From Candidatus Hamiltonella defensa 5AT (Acyrthosiphon pisum) (GTDB lineage: Bacteria; Pseudomonadota; Gammaproteobacteria; Enterobacterales; Enterobacteriaceae): 64,000 bases of DNA. The position numbers and the translations under genes are program-made. The notes beneath the pieces were generated by a model. It saw only the letters and a list, made by a program, of their open reading frames with translations. It was not told the origin of the DNA and did not search any database. Shown here piece after piece: positions 47,959-56,804 of the stretch (position 1 is its first letter; every line of letters starts with the position of its first letter). The DNA is taken from positions 248,001 to 312,000 of the forward strand of contig NC_012751.1 of assembly GCF_000021705.1 (NCBI RefSeq), in the 5' to 3' direction.

Positions 47959-49203
47959 ATGTCATTCCATTCTCTCGGCTTAAATGCTGATATCCTGCGA
48001 GCCGTGTCAGAGCACAATTACTCTGCCCCCACGCCAATACAACGCCAGGCCATACCCCTGATTTTGGCTAAACGTGATTTAATGGCAAGCGCACAGACAG
48101 GCACAGGAAAAACGGCCGCTTTTACTTTGCCTTTATTACAGTTATTAAGTCAGAACACCGCTCTCGTGAAAGGCCGCCGCCAGATACGTGCTCTGATTTT
48201 AACGCCCACCCGTGAACTGGCCGCTCAGATTGCTCAAAATGTATCTGATTACAGTCAATACCTTCAATTACGTTCACTGGCCGTTTTTGGCGGGGTGAGT
48301 ATTAATCCTCAGACGATGAAATTACGAGGCGGAGTTGATATTTTAATCGCGACACCAGGGCGGTTACTCGACTTGGAACACCAAAATGCACTGGCTCTTT
48401 CTCAAATTGAAATTTTGGTATTAGATGAAGCAGACCGCATGTTAGATATGGGCTTTATTCATGATATCCGCCGAATTTTGGCAAAACTGCCAAAGAAACG
48501 GCAAAGTTTACTTTTCTCTGCCACTTTTTCTAATGAAATAAAATCATTATCAACGAAATTATTAACTCATCCCGCTTTTGTAGAAGTGGCCCCTTGTAAT
48601 ACTACTGCTCAGCAAATTTCTCAATATGTGCATTTTGTGGATAAAAATCGTAAAAGAGCGCTGTTATCTCATATGATAGGCCGTGGAAATTGGCAACAGG
48701 TATTGGTCTTTAATCGAACAAAACATGGGGCTAATCATCTTTCTGAACAGCTTAACAAAGATGGTATTACCGCTGCCGCGATTCATGGCAATAAAAGTCA
48801 AGGGGCCCGTACCCGTGCATTAGCCGATTTTAAGGAAGGTAAAATCACAGTATTGGTCGCGACCGACATCGCCGCTCGTGGTTTAGATATCGATCAACTC
48901 CCTTATGTCGTTAATTATGATCTTCCCCATATTCCAGAAGATTATGTGCACCGTATTGGTCGAACTGGAAGAGCTCAGCACGCTGGAGAGGCCATTTCAC
49001 TGGTTTGTGTTGATGAAGATAAATTACTCAAAGACATTGAGCGGCTCTTGAAACGTGAGATACCTCGTATGGCTGTTTCTGGCTATGAACCTGATCTGCG
49101 TATCAAAGCAGAGCCTATTCAACAGCGTCGTCAAAATAGAGGAAAGAGGGAGGGTAGGCAGAGCGTCAACAGAATTGGCAATACAAAAGAAAAAAATCAT
49201 TGA
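47959..49203 (+). CDS. rhlE: DEAD-box ATP-dependent RNA helicase RhlE
   Basis: RNA helicase linked to ribosome assembly and RNA turnover. All helicase motifs are present: Q-motif PTPIQRQAIP, Walker A ASAQTGTGKTAAF, PTRELAAQI, VLDEADRMLDMGFIHDI, SATFS, VLVATDIAARGLDID and YVHRIGRTGRA. The 414-residue protein ends with a short basic tail, shorter than in E. coli, where the tail is over 50 residues. It converges with the repeat gene on the other strand across a strong terminator. Confidence 0.96.
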   Translation: MSFHSLGLNADILRAVSEHNYSAPTPIQRQAIPLILAKRDLMASAQTGTGKTAAFTLPLLQLLSQNTALVKGRRQIRALILTPTRELAAQIAQNVSDYSQYLQLRSLAVFGGVSINPQTMKLRGGVDILIATPGRLLDLEHQNALALSQIEILVLDEADRMLDMGFIHDIRRILAKLPKKRQSLLFSATFSNEIKSLSTKLLTHPAFVEVAPCNTTAQQISQYVHFVDKNRKRALLSHMIGRGNWQQVLVFNRTKHGANHLSEQLNKDGITAAAIHGNKSQGARTRALADFKEGKITVLVATDIAARGLDIDQLPYVVNYDLPHIPEDYVHRIGRTGRAQHAGEAISLVCVDEDKLLKDIERLLKREIPRMAVSGYEPDLRIKAEPIQQRRQNRGKREGRQSVNRIGNTKEKNH

Positions 49204-49243
49204 AATAAAATTTCAATGATTTTGATATGTAATAGTAAGCCTT

Positions 49244-49271
49244 ATAGCTCATAGATAAATCTATGAGCTAT
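49244..49271. terminator. Strong bidirectional terminator between rhlE and the repeat-protein gene
   Basis: A perfect 12-bp stem ATAGCTCATAGA / TCTATGAGCTAT with a TAAA loop is followed by TTTTATG on one side and preceded by GTAAGCCTT on the other. It lies 40 bases after rhlE and 18 bases past the convergent gene's end. Confidence 0.7.
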
Positions 49272-49288
49272 TTTATGACAGAAAAAAC

Positions 49289-50897
49289 CTACATCGTGGC
49301 AGTGACTGCAGGTAATTTGACAATATTTGTCTCTTCAATCTGCTTGGTATGGTTGATAGGGATTGATATTGCCTTTACTGAACAATTGCCAGAGAAAGAT
49401 GACATTGCCTCTTCTAAACTCTGATTGGCACCGGCGCTATTTCTATTTAGTAACGGTTCAATAATCTCGCTCATTATTTCAATGTTTGAGGTCATCAATT
49501 GAAATAATGGAGATGACTGAATCAATAAATTTTTTTGAAGGGCTTGAATTACCTGTCCTGAAACTGATCGAACTGGTCGCGTATGATCTCTCTGTTGATT
49601 GATGCTTTCTGTTACTGAAGATGGGACTTGAGATTCTTTGGCTGCTACATTGGCGGCGGCTTCTGCCTCAGACCCAGCCTGAGCATTGTCTTGATGGGGT
49701 TCTGTATTGGCTTTTGCAGAGGTTTCCTCGGCGGCTTCTGCTTCAGGCTCAACCTGAGCATTGTCTTGATGGGGTTCTGTGTTGGCTTTTGCAGAGGTTT
49801 CCTCGGCTGCTCCTGCTTCAGGCTCAACCTGAGCATTGTCTTGATGGGGTTCTGTGTTGGCTTTTGCAGAGGTTTCCTCGGCTGCTCCTGCCTCAGACCC
49901 AGCCTGAGCATTGTCTTGATCGGGTTCTGTATTGGCTTTTGCAGAGGTTTCCTCGGCGGCTTCTGCTTCAGGCTCAACCTGAGCATTGTCTTGATGGGGT
50001 TCTGTGTTGGCTTTTGCAGAGGTTTCCTCGGCTGCTCCTGCCTCAGACCCAACCTGAGCATTGTCTTGATGGGGTTCTGTATTGGCTTTTGCAGAGGTTT
50101 CCTCGGCGGCTTCTACTTCAGGCTCAACCTGAGCATTGTCTTGATGGGGTTCTGTATTGGCTTTTGCAGAGGTTTCCTCGGTGGCTTCTGCTTCAGGCTC
50201 AACCTGAGCATTGTCTTGATGGGGTTCTGTATTGGCTTTTGTAGAAGGTTTCCTCGGCTGCTCCTGCCTCAGACCCAGCCTGAGCATTGTCTTGATGAGG
50301 TTCTTTTTTTACTACAGGGGCTTTATTAGCCGATGGTTCCAATAATTTCATCAGATACTTCCCAAAAGAGACCTTTATATCATCTGGTTGCTCCTGCATT
50401 AAGGCTTTGAGTAAATCAAATAAAATTAAGGTCATATTCTTATGGCGCAAACTCAGAGGCGCAATCAAATCTTCAATAACTGTATTTGCATTTGCATTAC
50501 TGACGGCAACACCTTGATTATCCAGTAGGTGATGTGCAGAAGATTTATCAGGATTCAAAGAGGGTTCGATAAAAGTGGTTATTTTATTGCCGTTTTTATC
50601 AAAAATCGCGGAATCCTTTATTTCTCCATTTTCTTTTAAAAGAGTGATTTTTTTTTGATAAAGACGCTCATTTCCTTTGGAATTTTTTCTGTAAAACCAC
50701 TCTGTTATTTTACGTTGTGGTTGATCATTATTATCATTAAAAAATTTTTCTTCTTCTTTCATCAGAAGATTTGTAACAGGATCTAAACTGCTCACTACTG
50801 CCTTCCTGGCAAAATTTTCACTCCACTTTGAATTAAATTCCGGATATTCATTCTGAAAAGATACCTCGTCATTAATGAGTTTTACTTTTTTAAGCAT
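49289..50897 (-). pseudogene. Unknown protein with nine 25-residue repeats, frameshifted
   Basis: I do not recognise this protein. The N-terminal part (50897 to about 50247) has no signal peptide; it is Lys/Glu/Asn-rich (KWSENFARKAVVSSLDPVTN, KITEWFYRKNSKGNERL). At GSEAGAAEET the frame is shifted by one extra base near 50241-50248 compared with the other repeats. The frame from there to 49289 continues the repeats NTEPHQDNAQVEPEAEAAEE TSAKA (75 bp each, nine in all) and a Ser/Ile-rich C-terminus. The repeats are acidic and Ala/Glu/Pro-rich, as in extended spacer regions. With the indel restored it would have about 530 residues. The architecture suits a secreted or surface-attached protein; function is unknown. 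Confidence 0.6.
49655..50290. repeat. 75-bp tandem repeats, about nine copies
   Basis: Near-identical 75-bp units coding for a 25-residue acidic repeat on the minus strand. Variation is limited to a few positions, mainly an exchange between VEPEAEAAEE and AGSEAGAAEE versions. These alternate along the array, as if a two-unit block had been copied. Because the length is a multiple of three, copy-number changes keep the frame. Confidence 0.85.
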
Positions 50898-51273
50898 AGT
50901 CTCGATCCTTATTTTGATTGAAGTTTTCAGTTGTGAAGAAACATTAAGTGTTTACTTTTTATAAAATCATTCCATAAAAATGAAATTGCTTTGAATATAA
51001 AAACAAATTATTAATTTTATTTTTTTATTTAATGCAAAGTGATATTAAATAATTAATTTAATATAAATAGTTAGGTTTATTTTTATATAAAGTAAATTTA
51101 CTTTGAGTAAAAAGAGTAGTGCATTTAAAAAAAAAAGCAAAAATTGGACCAAATAAAAAAATCGGCGGCCCATTCAATCAGAAAATATTTTTCTCATTTT
51201 TCTTCATATTGGCCTCATGTTATAATCTAGCTCTTTTTTTGATTAAAAAGCGTAAAGTTGGAGTAAAATTTTT
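50898..51273. promoter_or_regulatory. Divergent AT-rich promoter region with purE -10
   Basis: 376 bases between the repeat-protein gene and purE. TATAAT at 51221-51226, 48 bases before the purE start, is the best -10 for purE; a -35 is not clear. I find no PurR box of the usual ACGCAAACGTTTGCGT type. No gene is supported in the rest. Confidence 0.45.
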
Positions 51274-51798
51274 ATGACCATACATGTATTTTCTTCCGAA
51301 AAAATCAGAGCGAAAATTGCGATTATCATGGGCTCACAAAGTGATTGGGATACCATGAAACCAGCAGCAGATATATTGAGCGAGTTAAAAATTGCTTATG
51401 ATGCGGAAATTATTTCAGCTCATCGCACCCCCGATAATTTATTCAAATTTGCTGAACAGGCAGAAACTCGTGGCTTCAGTGTTATTATCGCAGGCGCTGG
51501 TGGAGCGGCGCATTTGCCTGGCATGATCGCAGCTAAAACTTTATTACCTGTATTAGGTGTCCCCGTAGCAAGCACTTCACTAAATGGAATAGACAGCCTT
51601 TATTCGATAGTGCAGATGCCACGTGGTATTCCTGTTGGGACACTGGCCATTGGAAAGGCAGGCGCAGCAAATGCCGCCTTACTCTCAGCGCAAATTTTGG
51701 GCTTACAAGATCCCACATTGGCATACCGTTTGACAGAATGGCGTAAACAACAAACACAGGAGGTTCTCAATCATCGGGATCCACGTGAGAAAAAATGA
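51274..51798 (+). CDS. purE: N5-carboxyaminoimidazole ribonucleotide mutase PurE
   Basis: Purine pathway enzyme that converts N5-CAIR to CAIR. The signature IAIIMGSQSDWDTMKPAADI, then EIISAHRTPDNLFKFA with the catalytic His, and IIAGAGGAAHLPGMIAAKT LPVLGVPV are class I PurE. 174 residues, full length. Its stop overlaps the purK start (ATGA), so both are made together. Confidence 0.97.
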   Translation: MTIHVFSSEKIRAKIAIIMGSQSDWDTMKPAADILSELKIAYDAEIISAHRTPDNLFKFAEQAETRGFSVIIAGAGGAAHLPGMIAAKTLLPVLGVPVASTSLNGIDSLYSIVQMPRGIPVGTLAIGKAGAANAALLSAQILGLQDPTLAYRLTEWRKQQTQEVLNHRDPREKK

Positions 51799-52895
51799 AA
51801 ACAGTTTACATCTTAGGTCAGGGTCAGTTAGGGCAAATGTTAAGACAGGCAGGGGAACCCTTAGGAATTAAAGTGTATCCGCTTTGTCTTGAAATCGACG
51901 AATCAAGAGAAAAGAGAGCGCCACCGGACATTATTACAGCTGAAATTGAACATTGGCCTGACAACCTCTTTGTTCGTCAATGGGCTCAGCATCCCTTATT
52001 GATTAACCGTGATACCTTTCCGCTTTTAGCCGATCGATTCACCCAAAAGCAATTATTAGACGAACTCTCACTCCCAACGGCACCTTGGCAATTATTAACA
52101 AAAGCAGAGCTTTGGCCAAAAGTGTTTTCTTCTTTTGACTCCTTAGCCGTAGTGAAACGTCGAAAGGGAGGCTACGATGGAAAAGGGCAATGGTGTTTGC
52201 GCCCTGGAGAAGAACATTCGCTTCCTTCTGATCTTTATGATGCTGCCTGTATTGTTGAGAAAGGGATTCCCTTTTCGTACGAAATATCATTAATAGGGGC
52301 ACGCAATCATAGAGGGCAATCGGTCTTTTATCCTATTACCTATAATTGGCATGAAGCGGGTATTTTACGTGCCAGTGTTGCTTTCCCGACAAAGCAGCAA
52401 AGATTGCAAGCTCCGGCAGAATCGATGTTATCTCGTATTATGAATAAACTCGATTATATCGGTGTTATGGCGATGGAATGTTTTGTTGTAGGGAATGATT
52501 TATTGATTAACGAACTTGCTCCTCGGGTACATAACAGCGGGCATTGGACCCAAAATGGGGCTTCTATCAGTCAATTCGAGCTACATTTAAGAGCTATTTT
52601 AGACTTGCCTCTACCTTTACCTGTGGTCAGTAGCCCCTCGGTCATGTTGAACTTGATTGGTATTCACCTTAACCCATCTTGGCTATCACTACCTTTAATA
52701 CATGTTCATTGGTATGGCAAAGAAGTCAGAGCGGGTCGAAAATTAGGGCACCTGAATTTAAACGATCCTAGTATCAATCGATTAATCGAAACCCTGGATG
52801 CATTAGCGCCTTTGCTGCCTCAAAGTGATCAAGTGGGATTACTTAAAGCAAAAGAAAAATTGGAAAATACGCCAAAAAATTTTACAGATCTTTAA
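51795..52895 (+). CDS. purK: N5-carboxyaminoimidazole ribonucleotide synthase PurK
   Basis: ATP-grasp enzyme that makes N5-CAIR from AIR, bicarbonate and ATP, the substrate of PurE. GQGQLGQMLRQAGEPLGI starts the N-terminal fold. VVKRRKGGYDGKGQWCL is the ATP-grasp Lys/Gly loop and LLINELAPRVHNSGHWTQNG the metal-binding motif. 366 residues, slightly longer than in E. coli. Intact. Confidence 0.96.
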   Translation: MKTVYILGQGQLGQMLRQAGEPLGIKVYPLCLEIDESREKRAPPDIITAEIEHWPDNLFVRQWAQHPLLINRDTFPLLADRFTQKQLLDELSLPTAPWQLLTKAELWPKVFSSFDSLAVVKRRKGGYDGKGQWCLRPGEEHSLPSDLYDAACIVEKGIPFSYEISLIGARNHRGQSVFYPITYNWHEAGILRASVAFPTKQQRLQAPAESMLSRIMNKLDYIGVMAMECFVVGNDLLINELAPRVHNSGHWTQNGASISQFELHLRAILDLPLPLPVVSSPSVMLNLIGIHLNPSWLSLPLIHVHWYGKEVRAGRKLGHLNLNDPSINRLIETLDALAPLLPQSDQVGLLKAKEKLENTPKNFTDL

Positions 52896-52999
52896 AAAAG
52901 AGGCGCGCGCATTTTTTGTTTTTAATTTATTCTCTTTTTTTTCTAAAATACGATATATTCAATTTTTATTTAAATCGCCATTTAATATTGAGAATAATA

Positions 53000-53620
53000 A
53001 TGAGCTACATCGTTGCTCTGACAGGTGGTGTGGGGAGTGGGAAAAGTACTGTTTCGGATATTTTTGCAAGCTTGAATGTTTCCTTGATAGATACCGATAT
53101 TATTGCTCGTCAATTGGTTGAACCAGGGTGTTTGGCATGGAATGAAATCATAAAACGATACGGCCATCATATTCTTTTGGATGGTGACACCCTTAATAGA
53201 GCGGCATTACGTCAAAAAATATTTAATGACCAAAAAGAAAAAGAATGGCTAAATCGATTATTACACCCACTCATTGAAAAAGAATCTCTGCATCAAATGC
53301 ATCAGTCTTCTCAACCCTATCTGATCTGGATCGTGCCTTTATTGTTTGAAAATCATTTACATCACAGGGCTAATCGAATTTTGGTCGTGGATGTCAGTGC
53401 TAAAACACAATTACTACGTACCATGAAAAGAGACAATGTCACTCAAGAAGAAGTTAAAAAAATTTTAGCGTCACAGCTTTCTCAAAAGCAGCGCCTCGCG
53501 TTGGCTGACGATGTGATTAGCAACAATGGGGCTATTGAAAAATTGCCTGCGGTAGTACGATCACTTCACCATCAATACTTAAAACTGGCGGCCTGTTTTT
53601 CATCAGAGGATTTACATTGA
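53000..53620 (+). CDS. coaE: Dephospho-CoA kinase CoaE
   Basis: Last step of coenzyme A synthesis, phosphorylating dephospho-CoA. YIVALTGGVGSGKSTVSDIF is the P-loop, IDTDIIARQLVEPG the substrate-binding Asp region, and HPLIEKES and RDNVTQEEVKKILASQLSQ are family text. I start at ATG 53000, since the longer in-frame start at 52916 adds only a hydrophobic stretch unlike the family. 206 residues, normal. Its stop overlaps the start of zapD. Confidence 0.96.
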   Translation: MSYIVALTGGVGSGKSTVSDIFASLNVSLIDTDIIARQLVEPGCLAWNEIIKRYGHHILLDGDTLNRAALRQKIFNDQKEKEWLNRLLHPLIEKESLHQMHQSSQPYLIWIVPLLFENHLHHRANRILVVDVSAKTQLLRTMKRDNVTQEEVKKILASQLSQKQRLALADDVISNNGAIEKLPAVVRSLHHQYLKLAACFSSEDLH

Positions 53621-53655
53621 TGAGTGATATCAACACAATGATACTTGTTGAACAT
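53620..53655 (+). pseudogene. zapD: Cell-division protein ZapD, first 12 codons only
   Basis: After coaE, in the usual enterobacterial place of zapD, a start codon overlapping the coaE stop (TGATG) opens MSDINTMILVEH. This matches the ZapD start, where (V/I)LFEHPLNEKMR is conserved. The group II intron begins exactly after the His codon. ZapD residues from PLNEKMR onward do not follow the intron at 56001, so splicing here could not restore the protein. ZapD cross-links FtsZ filaments and is not essential in E. coli. Confidence 0.7.
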
Positions 53656-54236
53656 GTGCGACGTGAAAGTTGCACCACAGAAGTCCCTTGAAAAAGGGTA
53701 AGGTTGATCCGAAACCTTATTGCCACTTACTCGGTGCAAGAGGAGTAATTCTCTTGTGCTAAGCGAGAATGAAAGCCTAACTAAAGTATTAAGCTGAATA
53801 AGAAATAGGGGCAAGGCAAAACTGAAATGGGTTGAATAAAGTGAATCTCCGTTATTAAAATGTCGTAAGCAAGTAAAACACGAAATCAGATGTGACGTGT
53901 TATGGGGAAGTTTAACGACAGTTAGAAACGGGTAAAGAAGAGTGTTCGTTCTTTACGACGGATCCCGTTCCCCGGCATAGAGGAGGCAGCCCACTCAATG
54001 TATCTTCATGGTGTGAAACACGGTAACCCCATTAATCTTTTAGTGTTGATGTAAATACTAAGAGACAGTGGGCATAAGACGTTCCAAAAAGCGAAGGCAA
54101 TCAGCCGAAAGGCAACTGGAAATCATAACAGGATTGATAGAGGTAATTACTTTACTCTGAAAAGAGGCTGACGTGGAACGGGTGACTTACCCATATAATC
54201 CTTTACCAAGGTTATGAATTGATTTAGAAGAGTTAG

Positions 54237-55919
54237 ATGCCTATGGCAAACGTAATAAATCAAAACTATGAACAACAACTGGAATGGCATGCTATTAACT
54301 GGCGTGTTGTGACAGCCATGATTAATAATCTAAGGCAAAGAATATATAGGGCTTCAGCAACAGGTGACTTAAAGAAAGTCAGAAATCTGCAAAAACTCAT
54401 GATGAAATCAAGAGCTAACCATCTTCTGGCTATCAGGAAAGTCACTCAGGTCAATCGGGGAAAACACACGGCTGGAGTAGATAATCAGGTAATTAATGAC
54501 CATAAAGGACGAGAACATCTTTATAAGTTATTAAGCCAAACAACTTCAGAAAAGGTTTATCCAGTAAAACGAGTTTACATAGCAAAAAAGAATGGAAAAA
54601 AACGCCCTCTTGGGATCCCAACCATTCTCGACCGCTGTAGACAAGCGATAGTTAAATCGGCGCTGGAACCTTATTGGGAAGCAAAATTTGAACCAGTCAG
54701 CTACGGATTTAGACCGGGGCGAAGTGCCCATGACGCAATACAAAAAATTTTCTGTATTGCCAGAGCACGAGGGACACGGCACTGGGTACTAGATGCAGAT
54801 ATTAAAGGCGCATTTGACAACATTGACCATAATTTTCTCATAAAAAAAATCGGGGGATTCCCCGAAAGAAACATGATTAAACAATGGTTACAAGCCGGTG
54901 TGCTGGAACATGGCAACTATATACCCAATGTTGCAGGTACTCCGCAAGGCGGGATTATCAGTCCACTACTGGCCAATATTGCACTCCACGGAATGGAGAC
55001 CTTACTGGGTATTCAATACTGGAAAAACGGCACGCCAAAACAAGGGCAACCTTATGCAGTAGTTCGTTATGCGGATGATTTTGTCGTATTCGGTAAATCC
55101 CGTGAAGAGTGCGAAACTGCCAAAATAAAGTTGCAAATTTGGTTAGCTCAGAGAGGGTTAGCTCTTTCTGAAGAAAAAACCAGTATCAAACACTTGAAGG
55201 AAGGATTCGACTTCCTGGGATTTAATATACGACATTATGACAATCGCCACAGAAAACGGGGATATATATTGTTAACGAAGCCCTCAAAGGAGTCGATGAA
55301 AAGGTACAAACAGCAAATGAGAATGACCTGGAAAGGTATTATCGGTATGCCGACACAAGAAGGAATAAGACAACTGAATGCCAAGATAATAGGATGGTGT
55401 AATTACTATCGTATTGGTGCTTCAAAAAGAACATTCAGTGCATTAGACCAATGGATGTGGATCCGCCAACGTAGATATTTGTATCGACGTCATCCCAATA
55501 AACACTGGTGGTGGCGAAGAAAACACTACTTAGGCAAGATACCAGGTAGAGAAGACTATTCAGTATTTATGGATAAATCAACCGGTGGATTTCTTTGGAA
55601 GCATGCATGGACAAAAATACAGCGTCATTGGCTAGTTCCAAAAAATGCTTCCCCCGACAATCCGGAATTGCGTGACTATTGGCGTAATAGGCAGGCACGT
55701 AAACAGCCTTTTATTTACGGTGTCAAAGTTAACCTCTATAAGCGACAGAAAGGTTATTGTCCTCTCTGTGATCAAGAGTTGGACAATGGTGAACAATTGC
55801 ATGTTCATCATATTCAGCCTAAAGCTGAAGGGGGTGACAACAAGCTGGCTAATCTAAGATTGTTACATGCTAATTGCCACAGACAATTACATAGCAAAAA
55901 AGGAAAAATGTTGAAGTGA
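54237..55919 (+). CDS. ltrA: Group II intron reverse transcriptase/maturase with HNH endonuclease
   Basis: A 560-residue multifunctional protein that helps the intron splice, cuts target DNA and copies the intron back into it. The N-terminal domain has WHAINWRVVTAMINNLRQRI and the RT domain has RPLGIPTILDRCRQAIVKSA, GFRPGRSAHDAI, GTPQGGIISPLLANIALHGM and the catalytic VVRYADDFVVFG. The maturase (X) domain covers about 320-450. The C-terminal HNH nuclease has CPLCDQ, HVHHIQPKAEGGDNKLANLR and HANCHRQLH. All catalytic residues are present. The start is the first of two close ATGs (54237, 54243). Confidence 0.95.
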   Translation: MPMANVINQNYEQQLEWHAINWRVVTAMINNLRQRIYRASATGDLKKVRNLQKLMMKSRANHLLAIRKVTQVNRGKHTAGVDNQVINDHKGREHLYKLLSQTTSEKVYPVKRVYIAKKNGKKRPLGIPTILDRCRQAIVKSALEPYWEAKFEPVSYGFRPGRSAHDAIQKIFCIARARGTRHWVLDADIKGAFDNIDHNFLIKKIGGFPERNMIKQWLQAGVLEHGNYIPNVAGTPQGGIISPLLANIALHGMETLLGIQYWKNGTPKQGQPYAVVRYADDFVVFGKSREECETAKIKLQIWLAQRGLALSEEKTSIKHLKEGFDFLGFNIRHYDNRHRKRGYILLTKPSKESMKRYKQQMRMTWKGIIGMPTQEGIRQLNAKIIGWCNYYRIGASKRTFSALDQWMWIRQRRYLYRRHPNKHWWWRRKHYLGKIPGREDYSVFMDKSTGGFLWKHAWTKIQRHWLVPKNASPDNPELRDYWRNRQARKQPFIYGVKVNLYKRQKGYCPLCDQELDNGEQLHVHHIQPKAEGGDNKLANLRLLHANCHRQLHSKKGKMLK

Positions 55920-55930
55920 GTAAGTTGCGT

Positions 55931-55964
55931 GAGCCGTATGCGGGGTAACTCGCACGTACGGTTC
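55931..55964 (+). ncRNA. Group II intron domain V, copy B
   Basis: The conserved 34-nt catalytic hairpin, from GAGCCGTATGCGGGG to CGCACGTACGGTTC, lies 11 bases after the reverse transcriptase stop. It is the best sequence marker of a group II intron. Confidence 0.9.
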
Positions 55965-56000
55965 TTGAGGGAGTGGGCACTTGCGGCCTGCTTACCTAAT

Positions 56001-56426
56001 CATAATCACCATGTCTATTTTTTCTCACCTGTGATGCAGATTACAAAACCTCTTTCAGGTAGTTTTTTTTCCTCTCTATTGCAGATTCACTTATTCGGCA
56101 TAGCCAAAAATCATTGCTGGTTTGGCTATGATACTACCAGTCAGCACGTGATATTATTTTGTTTAATCGCTCTCGATATCCTGACCCCTGATGCGGCATT
56201 GAAACACTGATAGATCAAGTCCAATACTGGCAGGAAAATTTACCAAAAATAGGTCAGGCTACACAAGCGTCTTTAATGATAAACACTACTGTAGGCGGGC
56301 GTTTTTAAAAAAAGTAGCTTAAACATATGAGATACCTAACGATTTCGAACGTGAAGCTCTTAGGAAATATCCTATTTTATAAAGCACTGGATAATAGTAG
56401 TAAATTGAATGGATTAGCCTAAACGT
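56001..56426 (+). other. Unassigned flank of intron B, with possible coding remnants
   Basis: No intact gene is seen. Directly after the intron the frame HNHHVYFFSPVMQITK is open to a stop at 56208-56210. It could be the 3' end of whatever gene the intron originally entered. In another frame, ARDIILFNRSRYPDP, stop, then CGIETLIDQVQYWQENLPKI, ending NTTVGGRF at about 56308, looks like the end of a protein with one nonsense codon. I cannot name either. Nothing is recognisable in 56310-56426. Confidence 0.35.
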
Positions 56427-56762
56427 ATGACTGGCGGTTTCATTACCCGCAACAATTTAGCTAAACGCATTTTGTATCGCAGTCTACCAATCGCTCAGGA
56501 TTATGCTATAGACACTGGATTTTTTGGCGAACACACCAGAGAGATAGTTCGTACTGGTAGGTCGATTCTCTTCCATCATTCCATAAATCAAGCGAATAAC
56601 GCTCATTTGGTTCAAGGATGGCTCAATTCGATACTTGAATCGATGAATTTTTCTAAACCGATGCAATGTATTGCAAAACTGATTATAAATAAAAATTTTG
56701 GGGCTACTGTTTTGCAAGATTCTTTCGTTGAACGAGTGCTGACTACCTTGACAGATTATTAA
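56427..56762 (+). CDS. Hypothetical protein, 111 residues
   Basis: I do not recognise it. The frame MTGGFITRNNLAKRILYRSL, DYAIDTGFFGEHTREIVRTG, SILESMNFSKPMQCIAKLII has a plausible amphipathic, globular composition with few Lys repeats. No ribosome site is seen before the ATG, so it may be a 3' remnant of a longer gene. It precedes the 220-residue ORF by 42 bases on the same strand and they may be one transcript. Confidence 0.4.
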   Translation: MTGGFITRNNLAKRILYRSLPIAQDYAIDTGFFGEHTREIVRTGRSILFHHSINQANNAHLVQGWLNSILESMNFSKPMQCIAKLIINKNFGATVLQDSFVERVLTTLTDY

Positions 56763-56804
56763 GAAAACGATTTTTTATTCACGCTCGAAGGATCTAAATC
56801 TACA

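Larger units (their letters stand above)
53656..56000 (+). mobile_element. Group II intron, copy B (2345 bp), intact
   Basis: The 5' end GTGCGAC at 53656 is the group II consensus. Ribozyme domains I-III fill 53656-54236, an intact reverse transcriptase gene lies in domain IV, domain V is at 55931-55964, and a domain VI-like stem precedes the 3' end ...CTTACCTAAT at 56000. GAACAT, directly before the intron, can pair with GTGTTC at 53942-53947 as IBS1 with EBS1. The same length as copy A, to the base, supports both boundaries. Because the reverse transcriptase is complete, it is the likely source of mobility and of maturase for copy A. Confidence 0.92.

Noticed and set aside
49628..50329. Plus-strand ORFs of about 230 and 207 residues across the repeat gene (FCIGFCRGFLGG- and LQAQPEHCLDG-type repeats)
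   Set aside because: They are frame shadows of the 75-bp repeats in the minus-strand gene; Cys/Phe/Gly- or Leu/Gln-rich composition is not protein-like and they lack starts.
51180..51273. PurR box before purE
   Set aside because: No 16-bp palindrome like ACGCAAACGTTTGCGT is present; only a -10 hexamer stands out.
55929..56210. 93-residue ORF starting within intron B
   Set aside because: Its first part is domain V/VI of the ribozyme; only the part after 56000 could be coding and is described as an unassigned flank.
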